Assembly: GCF_963676475.1 (NCBI RefSeq)
Contig: NZ_OY781106.1
Location: forward strand, 310,001 to 374,000
From: an uncultured Celeribacter sp.
Lineage (GTDB): Bacteria > Pseudomonadota > Alphaproteobacteria > Rhodobacterales > Rhodobacteraceae
Length of the DNA: 64,000 nt
Direction: 5' to 3'
In this document: positions 1 to 8,388 of the stretch, piece after piece
How positions within the stretch are numbered: the stretch's first letter is position 1
Layout of the letters: the number at the start of each line of letters is the position of its first letter
Made by a program: the position numbers and the translations under genes
The notes under the pieces: model-generated
What the model was told of the DNA's origin: nothing
Databases searched by the model: none
Seen by the model: only the letters and a program-made list of their open reading frames with translations

Positions 1-618
1 TTGGCGCCGGGGGCGCGCAAACGCGCGATCCTGTCGTCGGTGATGTTCTCGTTGGGGATCATCACGGTCTTTGTCCTTCTGGGCGCGGCGGCGTTTTCGC
101 TGTCTCAGGCGTTTCGCAGCCATCAGGACATCTTTCGCATCGCCTCTGCCGCCATCGTCTTTGTCATGGGGCTGCATTTTCTGGGCGTCATCCGTATCGG
201 CTTTCTCAATCGCCAGTTCCAGATGCAGGCGGGCGACACGCGCAATATGACGGTCTGGTCGTCCTATATCGTCGGGCTGGCCTTCGCCGCCGGATGGACG
301 CCTTGCGTCGGCGGCGTTTTGGTCGGCGTGGTGATGATGGCGTCGAATGAGGCGACGGCGATGCGTGGGCTGATCATGATGGTGGTCTTCGGCATCGGCA
401 TGACCGCGCCTTTCGTGGTGGCCGCCGTCTTTATCAAACCCTTCCTCAAATTCGCGGCTAAATTCCGCCGCCATTTGCCGAAGGTCGAAAAGGTGATGGG
501 GCTTTTCCTCATCCTCTTCGCAATCTTGATCGTCACCAATTCGGTGAACGTGATCGCGGCGTGGATGTTGGAGACCTTCCCCTCTTTCGCGAATATCGGA
601 TCAAACGGGAGCCTGTAA
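1..618 (+). CDS. soxV: SoxV/CcdA-family thiol-disulfide transporter (5' end outside window)
   Basis: C-terminal 205 residues of a CcdA/DsbD-type inner-membrane protein. Full members have about 245 residues and six membrane segments, so roughly 40 N-terminal residues lie before the window and the TTG at position 1 is probably an internal codon. Hydrophobic segments occur near residues 10-30, 43-63, 85-113, 122-145 and 165-190. One of the two reactive cysteines is in GWTPCVGG. SoxV passes electrons from cytoplasmic thioredoxin to periplasmic SoxW, which keeps the Sox proteins, probably SoxY, reduced. The stop lies 2 bases before soxW, so the two genes are probably co-translated. The soxV name rests on its position next to soxW and soxX; sequence alone shows only CcdA. 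Confidence 0.9.
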   Translation: MAPGARKRAILSSVMFSLGIITVFVLLGAAAFSLSQAFRSHQDIFRIASAAIVFVMGLHFLGVIRIGFLNRQFQMQAGDTRNMTVWSSYIVGLAFAAGWTPCVGGVLVGVVMMASNEATAMRGLIMMVVFGIGMTAPFVVAAVFIKPFLKFAAKFRRHLPKVEKVMGLFLILFAILIVTNSVNVIAAWMLETFPSFANIGSNGSL

Positions 619-620
619 AA

Positions 621-1229
621 ATGTTTAAAATCGCACGACGTACGCTTTTGTCTCTGGGTCTTTCTATGGGCCTTGCCGCCTTTGCCTTTCCTGCGCTGGC
701 GGTGGAAATGGGCGATGACGGGCTGCACAAGACCCCGTGGCAGCGTGACACCTTCAAGGACCTGCGCGAAGATCTGGCCGAGGCCAATTCAGAAGGGAAG
801 CGCTTGCTCGTGATGGTCGAACAGCGCGGCTGTATCTACTGCACCAAGATGCACGAAGAGGTCTACCCCGACCCGGAGATCACGAAGATGATCGAGGACA
901 ATTTCTTTGTCATCCAGATCAACATGTTCGGCGATGTCGAGGTGACGGATTTCGATGGCGAGGCCCTGCCGGAAAAGGACATGGTGCAGAAATGGGGCGC
1001 GCTGTTCACCCCGACGAATCTCTATTTCCCCGAAGAGGTGGCCGAAGGTGTCTCCGCCAAGGACGCGGCGGTGGCCACGGTACCCGGCGCCTTTGGAAAG
1101 CTGACCACCTACAATATGATGCAATGGGTTTTGGATCATGGCTATGAAGGCGATGAGCCTTTTCAGAAATACCATGCGCGTCAAGTGGTTAAGCAACAAG
1201 AAGAGGGCGTTCTAAACGTCAGCGAATGA
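621..1229 (+). CDS. soxW: SoxW periplasmic thioredoxin
   Basis: 202-residue thioredoxin-fold protein with a Sec signal peptide (about residues 1-27, ending FPALA) and a CIYC redox pair at residues 71-74 after VMVEQRG. It receives electrons from SoxV and reduces a periplasmic Sox partner. The ATG at 621 is chosen because it gives the clean signal peptide and lies directly after soxV; an in-frame start at 561 would sit inside soxV and remove the signal peptide. A 150-base gap carrying a palindrome separates it from soxX, so soxVW and soxX onward may be separate transcripts, as in Paracoccus. Confidence 0.9.
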   Translation: MFKIARRTLLSLGLSMGLAAFAFPALAVEMGDDGLHKTPWQRDTFKDLREDLAEANSEGKRLLVMVEQRGCIYCTKMHEEVYPDPEITKMIEDNFFVIQINMFGDVEVTDFDGEALPEKDMVQKWGALFTPTNLYFPEEVAEGVSAKDAAVATVPGAFGKLTTYNMMQWVLDHGYEGDEPFQKYHARQVVKQQEEGVLNVSE

Positions 1230-1266
1230 TATATGTTAGCGTGCAAAGGGTGCTGCAGTGCAGAAT

Positions 1267-1284
1267 AATTCAATTATTTGAATT
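1267..1284. promoter_or_regulatory. Palindromic operator candidate upstream of soxX (ATTC-N8-GAAT)
   Basis: Perfect inverted repeat AATTCAA-TTAT-TTGAATT in an AT-rich part of the soxW-soxX gap, about 100 bases before the soxX start. The core is ATTC-N8-GAAT (1268-1283), the form I recall for the binding site of the persulfide-responsive ArsR-family repressor SqrR of Rhodobacter capsulatus. The related repressor SoxR is known to bind the soxW-soxX gap in other alphaproteobacteria. A site for such a repressor, probably encoded upstream of this window, is inferred. Confidence 0.55.
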
Positions 1285-1379
1285 TGTCTCTTGCTCTGCG
1301 ACATAATGGCACGCTACGGTATGCAAAACAAACAACGCAGATATGCGGAAATGTAAGCACAGTCTTTTAGGGAGGAGAC

Positions 1380-1856
1380 ATGAAACGTATCGCAACCTGT
1401 CTTGTTGCGCTCGGTCTGAGCACCGGCGCAGCATTGGCCGAAACGGCCCCCGGCGACGTTCAGTTCGACGACTACGGCGCGATTGAGGCCTCTCTGACCG
1501 GCACGCCGGGCAACGCGGAAGAAGGGCGCAAGATCCTGACCACGAAATCCATGGGCAACTGTGTCTCGTGTCATGCCGCCGACGCCTATGCGGATGTGCC
1601 GTTCCACGGTGAGGTCGGCCCCTGGCTCGATGGCGCGGGTTCGCGCTGGACCGCTGCCGAACTGCGTGGCCTCGTGGTCAACGCCAAGATGACCTACGAT
1701 GGCACTGTGATGCCGGCCTTTTACAAGGTCGACGGTTTCACCCGTCCGGGTGATGCCTACACGGGCAAGGCCGCGCCGGCCGATCTGCCGCCGATCCTCT
1801 CGGCCCAGCAGGTCGAGGATGTGGTCGCCTATCTGATGACGCTGACGGACGAGTGA
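1380..1856 (+). CDS. soxX: SoxX, monoheme cytochrome c subunit of SoxAX
   Basis: 158 residues. Sec signal peptide (1-20, ending AALA), one CVSCH heme c motif at residues 61-65, and a probable distal methionine ligand in the GTVMPAFY segment. With SoxA it forms the periplasmic c-type cytochrome that joins thiosulfate oxidatively to the SoxY carrier cysteine. AGGGAGG lies 3 bases before the ATG at 1380. It is the first gene of a tight run X-Y-Z-A (gaps of 41, 24 and 83 bases). Confidence 0.95.
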   Translation: MKRIATCLVALGLSTGAALAETAPGDVQFDDYGAIEASLTGTPGNAEEGRKILTTKSMGNCVSCHAADAYADVPFHGEVGPWLDGAGSRWTAAELRGLVVNAKMTYDGTVMPAFYKVDGFTRPGDAYTGKAAPADLPPILSAQQVEDVVAYLMTLTDE

Positions 1857-1897
1857 TCTTTCGTCGGATCCTGACACTTAGAACTTAGGAGCAAACC

Positions 1898-2314
1898 ATG
1901 AATCTCACACGACGTGACGCTCTGGCTCTGGGCCTCGGTGCGACCGCGGCGGCGCTTTTGCCGCTGAGTGCGACCGCCGCCGCCGAAGATGCCATCGCCG
2001 CATTCACCGGGGGGGCCGAAGCGGGCGCGGGCGATCTGACCCTGACCGCACCGGAAATCGCCGAAAACGGCAACACCGTGCCGATCGCGGTCGATGCGCC
2101 GGGCGCCACCGCCATCGCGGTGTTCGCCACCGGCAACCCGACGCCCGAAGTGGTGGTGTTCAACTTCGGCCCGCTGGCAGGCAGCCAGGCGGCCTCCACC
2201 CGCATCCGTCTCGCTGGCACGCAAGACGTTGTGGCGGTTGCGAAAATGGCCGATGGCTCTTTCGTGCAGACCTCCGCGACGGTCAAGGTGACCATCGGCG
2301 GCTGCGGCGGCTAA
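1898..2314 (+). CDS. soxY: SoxY, sulfur-carrier subunit of SoxYZ
   Basis: 138 residues. A twin-arginine (Tat) signal begins MNLTRRDALALGLG, and the protein ends in GGCGG, the flexible arm whose cysteine carries the thiosulfate-derived intermediates. The carrier cysteine is therefore intact. SoxZ normally has no signal of its own and is exported with SoxY through this Tat signal. Upstream and downstream neighbours are soxX and soxZ in the same direction. Confidence 0.96.
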   Translation: MNLTRRDALALGLGATAAALLPLSATAAAEDAIAAFTGGAEAGAGDLTLTAPEIAENGNTVPIAVDAPGATAIAVFATGNPTPEVVVFNFGPLAGSQAASTRIRLAGTQDVVAVAKMADGSFVQTSATVKVTIGGCGG

Positions 2315-2338
2315 AGCGTATTTTCAGGAGATAAAACA

Positions 2339-2668
2339 ATGGCATCTGGTGTCAAACCCCGCGTGAAAGTCCCTAAATCGGCCTCTGCCGGTGAGGTGAT
2401 CACGATCAAAACCCTGATTTCCCACCCGATGGAATCCGGCCAGCGCAAGGACAGCGACGGCAACGTCATTCCGCGCTCGATCATCAACCGTTTCACCTGT
2501 GAGTTTAACGGCGAAAGCGTGATCGACGTGACCTTGGAACCGTCGATTTCGACCAACCCTTACCTCGAATTCGATGCCACCGTGCCCGAGGCCGGGGAAT
2601 TCAAATTCACCTGGTATGACGACGATGGCTCCGTCTACGAGGAAGCCAAAGAGATCGCGATTGCCTGA
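2339..2668 (+). CDS. soxZ: SoxZ, partner subunit of SoxYZ
   Basis: 109 residues, starting MASGVKPRVKVPKSA with an Ig-like beta-rich sequence (HPMESGQRKDSDGN, NPYLEFDATVPEAGEF) typical of SoxZ. It has no signal peptide, as expected for a protein exported as a SoxYZ complex. It starts 24 bases after soxY, with AGGAG upstream. It holds the carrier arm of SoxY for the SoxAX, SoxB and SoxCD enzymes. Confidence 0.96.
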   Translation: MASGVKPRVKVPKSASAGEVITIKTLISHPMESGQRKDSDGNVIPRSIINRFTCEFNGESVIDVTLEPSISTNPYLEFDATVPEAGEFKFTWYDDDGSVYEEAKEIAIA

Positions 2669-2751
2669 CCGGCGATCAGATTGGCTTTGCCGCACCAAGG
2701 TTGTGCGCGCCCGGGGAGGGGCGCGCACATTATCCCAGGGAGGAGAAACGC

Positions 2752-3612
2752 ATGAAAATCAATAAAATGCTCAGCACGGCCGCGGCTCTGGCGTCGACTG
2801 TCACGGTGTTCGCACTGCCTGCCCTCGCCGATGAGGACGCAGAGCTTGTCATCAATGGCGAGATCGAGATCGTGACCAAGACGGCTGCCCCGGCGCATCT
2901 CGACGGTCATCTGAGCGAGATCATGTCCGGCTGGCGCTTCCGTTCGGATGACACGCAGGCCATGGAGATGGATGATTTCGACAACCCGGGGATGCTTGGC
3001 GCAGAGGCCGGGTTCGATCAGTTCGAAACCGTGATGGGGGCCGAGGGCAAATCCTGCATGGATTGCCACGACGGCGTCGAAAGCCTCGCCAATGTGCGTC
3101 CGACCTATCCGAAATGGAACGACGACAAGGAACAGGTCTACACCATCCAGATGCAGATCAACGACTGTCTGACCGAACAGATGGGCGCCGATGCGCAGAA
3201 ATACGACAGCGGGATGATGTTGAACTTCGAGGCGGCTTTGGCATCGGTTTCGCGCGGTATGCCGATGAATGTCGCCATCGACGGCCCGGCCCAGTCGACC
3301 TGGGAACAGGGCAAGGAGATGTATTACACCCGCTATGGTCAGCTCGATCTGTCCTGTGCCAACTGCCATGAGCAGAACTACGGCAACATGATCCGCGCCG
3401 ACCACCTGAGCCAAGGTCAGACCAATGGTTTCCCGACCTATCGTCTGAAAAACGCCAAGCTCAACGGCGCGCACAGCCGGTTCAAAGGGTGTATCCGGGA
3501 CACTCGCGCGGAGACGTTCAACGCAGGGTCGCCGGAATTCGTGGCGCTTGAGCTTTACGTGGCGTCCCGTGGCAACGGCCTCTCGGTCGAAGGCCCCTCT
3601 GTCCGCAACTGA
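2752..3612 (+). CDS. soxA: SoxA, diheme cytochrome c subunit of SoxAX
   Basis: 286 residues with a Sec signal peptide (about 1-26). Two heme c motifs are present, CMDCH at residues 102-106 and CANCH at 202-206, plus the single cysteine C247 (FKGCI) expected as the axial, persulfide-forming ligand of the catalytic heme. This is the diheme type, as in Rhodovulum and Paracoccus; many other SoxA proteins carry one heme. The ATG at 2752 follows AGGGAGGAG and gives the signal peptide; the longer in-frame start at 2701 does not. A terminator-like hairpin follows. Confidence 0.95.
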   Translation: MKINKMLSTAAALASTVTVFALPALADEDAELVINGEIEIVTKTAAPAHLDGHLSEIMSGWRFRSDDTQAMEMDDFDNPGMLGAEAGFDQFETVMGAEGKSCMDCHDGVESLANVRPTYPKWNDDKEQVYTIQMQINDCLTEQMGADAQKYDSGMMLNFEAALASVSRGMPMNVAIDGPAQSTWEQGKEMYYTRYGQLDLSCANCHEQNYGNMIRADHLSQGQTNGFPTYRLKNAKLNGAHSRFKGCIRDTRAETFNAGSPEFVALELYVASRGNGLSVEGPSVRN

Positions 3613-3623
3613 TCTTTGACAGG

Positions 3624-3651
3624 GCCCCGCTTTGTGATGAGCGGGGCTTTG
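3624..3651 (+). terminator. Hairpin with T-rich tail between soxA and soxB
   Basis: Inverted repeat GCCCCGCT (3624-3631) and AGCGGGGC (3640-3647) with an 8-base loop, followed by TTTGTTTCTC. It lies inside an otherwise co-directional sox run, so it is either a true terminator, with soxB having its own promoter in 3655-3725, or an attenuator that lowers soxBCD relative to soxXYZA. Confidence 0.65.
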
Positions 3652-3731
3652 TTTCTCTCAATATATTCAAATTTGCGCATGAAACCTTGGGAAATGCTCA
3701 GGTTTTCTGCGTCCGACAACGGAGTTTGAGC

Positions 3732-5429
3732 ATGATCTCACGTCGTGATTTCCTTCAGGTGTCCATGGCCGCCTCGGCCATGGTGGGCGCCTCCGGCTTT
3801 GGCAACTGGGCGCGTCTCGCCGCGCAACAGGCGCTGACGCAGGACCAGCTTTTGGAGTTTGACACTTTCGGCAACGTCTCCCTGATCCATGTCACCGACA
3901 TTCATGCGCAATTGAAACCGATCTATTTTCGCGAGCCGGAGATCAACATTGGCGTGGGCGGGAACAAGGGCGCGGTGCCGCATGTCACCGGCGCGGATTT
4001 CCGCAAACTCTATGGCATTGAGGAGAATTCCCCCTCGGCTTACGCCCTGACCTACAACGATTTTTCCGCGCTTGGCAAAGCTTATGGCAAGGTCGGCGGC
4101 CTCGACCGTGTAGCGACCGTGATCAATTCGATCCGCGCCGCGCGGCCAGACGCGTTGTTGCTCGATGGTGGCGACACATGGCACGGTTCCTACACCTGCT
4201 ATCACACGCAGGGCCAGGATATGGTCAATGTGATGAACGCGCTGAAACCCGATGCGATGACCTTCCACTGGGAGTTCACGCTGGGCTCCGATCGTGTGCG
4301 CGAAGTGGTGGCCGATCTGCCCTTTGCCGCGCTTGGTGCCAATATTTTCGACGCTGAATGGGACGAACCGGCAGAAGATTTCGCGCCCTATAAGTTCTTT
4401 GAACGTGGCGGCGTGAAGATCGCCGTGATCGGCCAGGCCTTCCCCTACATGCCCATCGCCAATCCCGGCTGGATGTTCCCGGAATACTCCTTTGGCATTC
4501 GCACCGAGCGGATGCAGGAAGTGGTCGACGAGGTGCGTGGCATGGGCGCGGAGCTGGTCGTTTTGCTGTCCCACAACGGCTTTGACGTGGACAAGAAGAT
4601 GGCGAGCCTCGTGAGTGGCATCGACGTTGTGCTTTCGGGGCACACCCATGACGCGCTGCCTGAGCCGGTTCTCGTCGGCGAGACGATCATCATCGCGTCG
4701 GGGTCTAACGGCAAATTCGTCTCGCGCGTCGATCTGGACGTGCGCGATGGGCGGATGATGGGCTTTCGGCATAAACTCATCCCGATCTTCTCCGACGTGA
4801 TCGAGCCGGACAAGGAGGTCTCGGCGCTGATCAATGAACAACGCGCGCCCTACGAGGAGGCAATGGGCGAGGTGATCGGCCAGACCGACAGCCTGTTGTA
4901 CCGTCGCGGAAATTTCAACGGCACTTGGGACGATCTGATCTGTGACGCGCTTTTGAGCGAGCGTGAGGCGGACATCGCCATGTCGCCGGGCGTGCGTTGG
5001 GGGCCGAGCCTTTTGCCGGGGGATAATATCACCCGTGAGGACATCTGGAACGCCACGTCGATGACCTATGGCAAGGCCTATCGCAGCGAGATGACCGGCG
5101 AGTTCATTCACACGATCATGGAAGACGTGGCCGACAACATCTTTAACCCCGATCCCTATTACCAGCAGGGCGGCGACATGGTGCGGATGGGCGGTCTTGG
5201 CTACCGGATCGACATCACCAAGCCGCAAGGCGAACGGATTTCGGAGCTGACGCTCTTGAAAACCGGCGAGAAACTCGATCCGGCGAAAACCTATGTCGTG
5301 GCGGGCTGGGCTTCGGTCAATGAGGGCACCGAAGGGCCGCAGATCTGGGATGTGGTCGAGGATCACATCCGCAAACAGGGCACCGTGACGGTCGCGCCGA
5401 ACACCTCGGTCGAGGTCAGCGGCGCCTGA
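3732..5429 (+). CDS. soxB: SoxB, thiosulfohydrolase
   Basis: 565-residue dimanganese enzyme of the 5'-nucleotidase/metallophosphatase superfamily; it hydrolyses sulfate from SoxY-bound cysteine S-thiosulfonate. Metal-site segments visible are HVTDIHAQ near the N terminus, LLDGGDTWHGS, MTFHWEFTLG, LLSHNGFDVD and LSGHTHDAL. A Tat signal starts MISRRDFLQ. The ATG at 3732 is chosen because it puts the twin arginine at residues 4-5 and has GGAG upstream; the in-frame start at 3687 would bury the signal. Followed by soxC after 55 bases. Confidence 0.96.
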   Translation: MISRRDFLQVSMAASAMVGASGFGNWARLAAQQALTQDQLLEFDTFGNVSLIHVTDIHAQLKPIYFREPEINIGVGGNKGAVPHVTGADFRKLYGIEENSPSAYALTYNDFSALGKAYGKVGGLDRVATVINSIRAARPDALLLDGGDTWHGSYTCYHTQGQDMVNVMNALKPDAMTFHWEFTLGSDRVREVVADLPFAALGANIFDAEWDEPAEDFAPYKFFERGGVKIAVIGQAFPYMPIANPGWMFPEYSFGIRTERMQEVVDEVRGMGAELVVLLSHNGFDVDKKMASLVSGIDVVLSGHTHDALPEPVLVGETIIIASGSNGKFVSRVDLDVRDGRMMGFRHKLIPIFSDVIEPDKEVSALINEQRAPYEEAMGEVIGQTDSLLYRRGNFNGTWDDLICDALLSEREADIAMSPGVRWGPSLLPGDNITREDIWNATSMTYGKAYRSEMTGEFIHTIMEDVADNIFNPDPYYQQGGDMVRMGGLGYRIDITKPQGERISELTLLKTGEKLDPAKTYVVAGWASVNEGTEGPQIWDVVEDHIRKQGTVTVAPNTSVEVSGA

Positions 5430-5484
5430 AAACGGGCCAGAACCAGAGCAAAATCATAAACGCACATCACGAGGGAGACACAAC

Positions 5485-6762
5485 ATGAGTGAGACCCAGA
5501 ACGGTCAAAGTCGCCGCGCGTTTCTACGCGGTGCCGCGGCCACAGGCGTTGGTCTGGCTGCGAGCCAAGCCGCAGCCGAAGGTCCCGATCCGCTGATCAC
5601 AGAGAAACAGGACTGGGCGATGAGCCTCGGCGCCGGTGTCGATGAGACGCCCTACGGCCTGCCGATCAAATACGAGAGCGATGTCATTCGCCGCAATGTG
5701 CCGTGGCTGACCGCCGATCCGATCTCTTCGATCAACTTCACGCCGATCCATGCGTTGGATGGCACGATCACGCCGCAGGGCTGTGCCTTTGAACGGCACC
5801 ACTCCGGCGCGATTGAGCTAAAAAAAGAAGACTACCGCCTGATGATCAACGGCTTGGTCGATACGCCGCTGGTCTTTACCTATGAGGATCTCGAACGCTT
5901 TCCGCGGGTGAACAAGACCTTTTTTCTCGAATGTGCGGCCAACACCGGCATGGAATGGGCGGGCGCGCAATTGAACGGCTCGCAATTCACCCATGGCATG
6001 ATCCATAACATGGAATACACCGGCGTCACGTTGCGCACTCTGTTGGAAGAGGCGGGGCTCGATGCGGCGGGCGATCTTGCGGACAAATGGGTCTATGTCG
6101 AGGGCGCGGATGCCTCCTCGAACGGGCGGTCGATCCCGATGGAAAAGGCGCTCGACGATTGCATGGTCGCGTTCAAGGCCAATGGCGAAGCGCTGCGCAT
6201 GGAGCATGGCTATCCGGTGCGTCTGGTGGTGCCCGGTTGGGAAGGCAACATGTGGGTCAAATGGCTGCGCCGCATCGAAGTGACCGCGCAAGCGATTGAA
6301 TCACGTGAGGAAACCTCGAAATACACCGACACTCTGGCGGATGGCACCTCGCGCAAATGGACTTGGGTCATGGATGCGAAATCCGTGGTGACCTCGCCCA
6401 GCCCGCAGATGCCGATCAAACATGGCAAGGGGCCTTTGGTGATCACAGGTCTCGCGTGGTCGGGCCGTGGCGCCATCACCGGCGTCGATGTGTCGAAGGA
6501 TGGTGGCAAGACCTGGGAGAAGGCGCGTCTGGCCAATCCCGGCGAACCGATGGCGCTGACGCGGTTCTATCTTGATACCACTTGGGACGGTGAGGAAATG
6601 CTCCTGCAAAGCCGTGCCCATGACGACACGGGCTATGTTCAGCCGACCAAAGCGCAGCTCAGAGAGGTGCGCGGCGAGAACTCCGTCTATCACAACAACT
6701 GTATCCAAACCTGGCATGTCAAATCGAACGGGGAGGCGGAAAATGTCGAAGTTTCTTCCTAA
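5485..6762 (+). CDS. soxC: SoxC, molybdopterin sulfane dehydrogenase subunit
   Basis: 425 residues, sulfite-oxidase family. The Tat signal QSRRAFLRGAAATG is followed by the molybdopterin domain (about residues 95-280), with the Mo-coordinating cysteine in FLECAANTGMEW, and a C-terminal Ig-like dimerisation domain (about 300-410, GVDVSKDGGKTWEKA). With the diheme cytochrome SoxD it oxidises SoxY-bound sulfane sulfur by six electrons, so complete oxidation of thiosulfate to sulfate is expected instead of sulfur globule storage. It overlaps soxD by 20 bases. Confidence 0.96.
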   Translation: MSETQNGQSRRAFLRGAAATGVGLAASQAAAEGPDPLITEKQDWAMSLGAGVDETPYGLPIKYESDVIRRNVPWLTADPISSINFTPIHALDGTITPQGCAFERHHSGAIELKKEDYRLMINGLVDTPLVFTYEDLERFPRVNKTFFLECAANTGMEWAGAQLNGSQFTHGMIHNMEYTGVTLRTLLEEAGLDAAGDLADKWVYVEGADASSNGRSIPMEKALDDCMVAFKANGEALRMEHGYPVRLVVPGWEGNMWVKWLRRIEVTAQAIESREETSKYTDTLADGTSRKWTWVMDAKSVVTSPSPQMPIKHGKGPLVITGLAWSGRGAITGVDVSKDGGKTWEKARLANPGEPMALTRFYLDTTWDGEEMLLQSRAHDDTGYVQPTKAQLREVRGENSVYHNNCIQTWHVKSNGEAENVEVSS

Positions 6763-7828
6763 ACTGATCCTCACCACCGCGCTTTCCGCAACGCTTGCGA
6801 TGCCTGCTTTCGCGGAGAAATTCGGCCTCGGTCGCGCGGCTCTGCCCGAAGAAATCGCGGCCTGGAACCACGATATTTCGCCCAATGGCGACGGGCTTCC
6901 GATTGGCTCAGGTTCGGTCGAAGATGGCGAGATGATCTTCTCCGAGAACTGCGCTGTCTGTCACGGAGAATTCGCGGAAGGTGTTGATAACTGGCCCAAA
7001 TTGGCGGGCGGTGATGGGACGCTGGCCGACAAGGACCCGCTGAAAACCGTCGGCTCTTACTGGCCTTATCTGTCCACTGTCTATGACTATGTCCGCCGCT
7101 CCATGCCCTTCGGCGCGGCGCAGACCATGACGGATGACGATGTCTATGCGATCACGGCCTATATCCTCTATTCGAACTACATCGTGGAGGATGATTTCGT
7201 GCTCTCGAACGATAATTTCCTCGAGGTCGAGATGCCGAATGCCGAAGGCTTCATCACCGATGATCGCGCCGAGACGGAATACACCATCTTCACCGAGGAA
7301 AACGCCTGTTACGAGAACTGCAAGGAGACGGTCGAGATCACCAAACGCGCGACCGTTCTGGATGTGACGCCGGAGGAGGAGACGACGGAAGCTGCAGCAG
7401 AGCCTGTCGCTGAGGAGACGGTTCAGGTCGCGATGGCGGAAGAAACACCTGCGGAAGCGGCGCCGGTCGCAGAGGCCCCCGTTGAAATGGCTGCGGTCGA
7501 AATTGACGAGGCCTTGGCCGCCGAGGGTGAAAAGGTCTTTCGCAAGTGCAAAGCCTGTCACCAAGTGGGCGAGGGCGCCAAGAACCGCACCGGACCGGTC
7601 CTTAACGGGGTGCTTGGCGCGACCATCGGTCATGTGGAAGATTTCAAATATTCCAATGACTTCATGGACGCGCGTGAGGAAGGTTTCACCTGGACCGAAG
7701 AGAACCTGACCGCTTATCTGCACCGGCCCAAGGCGATGTTCCCGAAGACCAAAATGTCTTTTGCCGGGCTGAAAAGCGACGACGACATCGCGGCGGTGAT
7801 CGAATACCTGAAGGCCACGACACAATAA
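6743..7828 (+). CDS. soxD: SoxD, diheme cytochrome c subunit of sulfane dehydrogenase
   Basis: 361 residues with a Sec signal (about 1-24). Two cytochrome c domains are seen: CAVCH at residues 70-74 and CKACH at 269-273, with a methionine-containing segment (FPKTKMSFAG) as the probable axial ligand of the second. A linker rich in Ala, Glu and Val (roughly residues 212-255) joins them. The ATG at 6743 lies inside soxC, has GGGAGG just before it and gives the signal peptide. It is the last classical sox gene here; soxE, soxF, soxG and soxH do not follow. Confidence 0.95.
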   Translation: MSKFLPKLILTTALSATLAMPAFAEKFGLGRAALPEEIAAWNHDISPNGDGLPIGSGSVEDGEMIFSENCAVCHGEFAEGVDNWPKLAGGDGTLADKDPLKTVGSYWPYLSTVYDYVRRSMPFGAAQTMTDDDVYAITAYILYSNYIVEDDFVLSNDNFLEVEMPNAEGFITDDRAETEYTIFTEENACYENCKETVEITKRATVLDVTPEEETTEAAAEPVAEETVQVAMAEETPAEAAPVAEAPVEMAAVEIDEALAAEGEKVFRKCKACHQVGEGAKNRTGPVLNGVLGATIGHVEDFKYSNDFMDAREEGFTWTEENLTAYLHRPKAMFPKTKMSFAGLKSDDDIAAVIEYLKATTQ

Positions 7829-7847
7829 GGGCGAACCAGATCGTGAG

Positions 7848-7874
7848 AGGGCGGCTATCGGGCCGCCCTTTTTT
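7848..7874 (+). terminator. Rho-independent terminator after soxD
   Basis: AGGGCGGC (7848-7855), loop TATCGG, GCCGCCCT (7862-7869), then a run of T to 7874. It closes the sox transcript 20 bases after the soxD stop. Confidence 0.9.
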
Positions 7875-7908
7875 CATGATACGCTCAAAGACAGGGAGGA
7901 TGTTCACA

Positions 7909-8358
7909 ATGAAAACAGTGTTCAAAATAGCCACGCTGGCCTTGGTCCTCGCGACCCCCGCTTGGGCGAATGATCTCGCAAGCGACCAAGCGATCACCTA
8001 TGAGTATGATGGCACATTCGACGACGCGACCTTCGCGGTCGAGGATGCCATCGTTTCCAAAGGTCTGGTGATCGACTATCGCTCGCACACCGGCGAAATG
8101 TTGGAGCGCACAAAAGCGGATGTCGGCTCCGAGGTGACGATTTTCGACGCGGCGGATGTGTTCCTGTTCTGCTCGGCAGTCGTCTCGCGGCAAGTGATGG
8201 AGGCCGATCCCGGCAATATCGTGCATTGCCCCTATTCGATCTATGTCGCGGATCGTGAGGGCAAGGTCACCATCGGCTTTCGCGATTATCCAGACGGTCC
8301 GATGCAGGCGGTCGAAGATTTGCTGACAGAGATTGTCGAAGAGGCCACGAGCTTCTAA
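7909..8358 (+). CDS. DUF302-family periplasmic protein
   Basis: 149 residues: Sec signal peptide (about 1-20, ending TPAWA), then a DUF302 domain with the usual pattern of a charged helix, YRSHTGEML, FLFCSAVVSR and a C-terminal helix after YPDGPMQ. DUF302 proteins have no settled biochemical role. Two cysteines (in FLFCSAV and VHCPYS) are present. The ATG at 7909 is preferred over one at 7900 because AGGGAGGA ends at 7900. Placed between the sox terminator and a Crp/Fnr gene, so a sulfur-related accessory function is plausible but only inferred. Confidence 0.8.
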   Translation: MKTVFKIATLALVLATPAWANDLASDQAITYEYDGTFDDATFAVEDAIVSKGLVIDYRSHTGEMLERTKADVGSEVTIFDAADVFLFCSAVVSRQVMEADPGNIVHCPYSIYVADREGKVTIGFRDYPDGPMQAVEDLLTEIVEEATSF

Positions 8359-8388
8359 ATACACCCCTTAAGCCAAAAGGGGTAGAGG

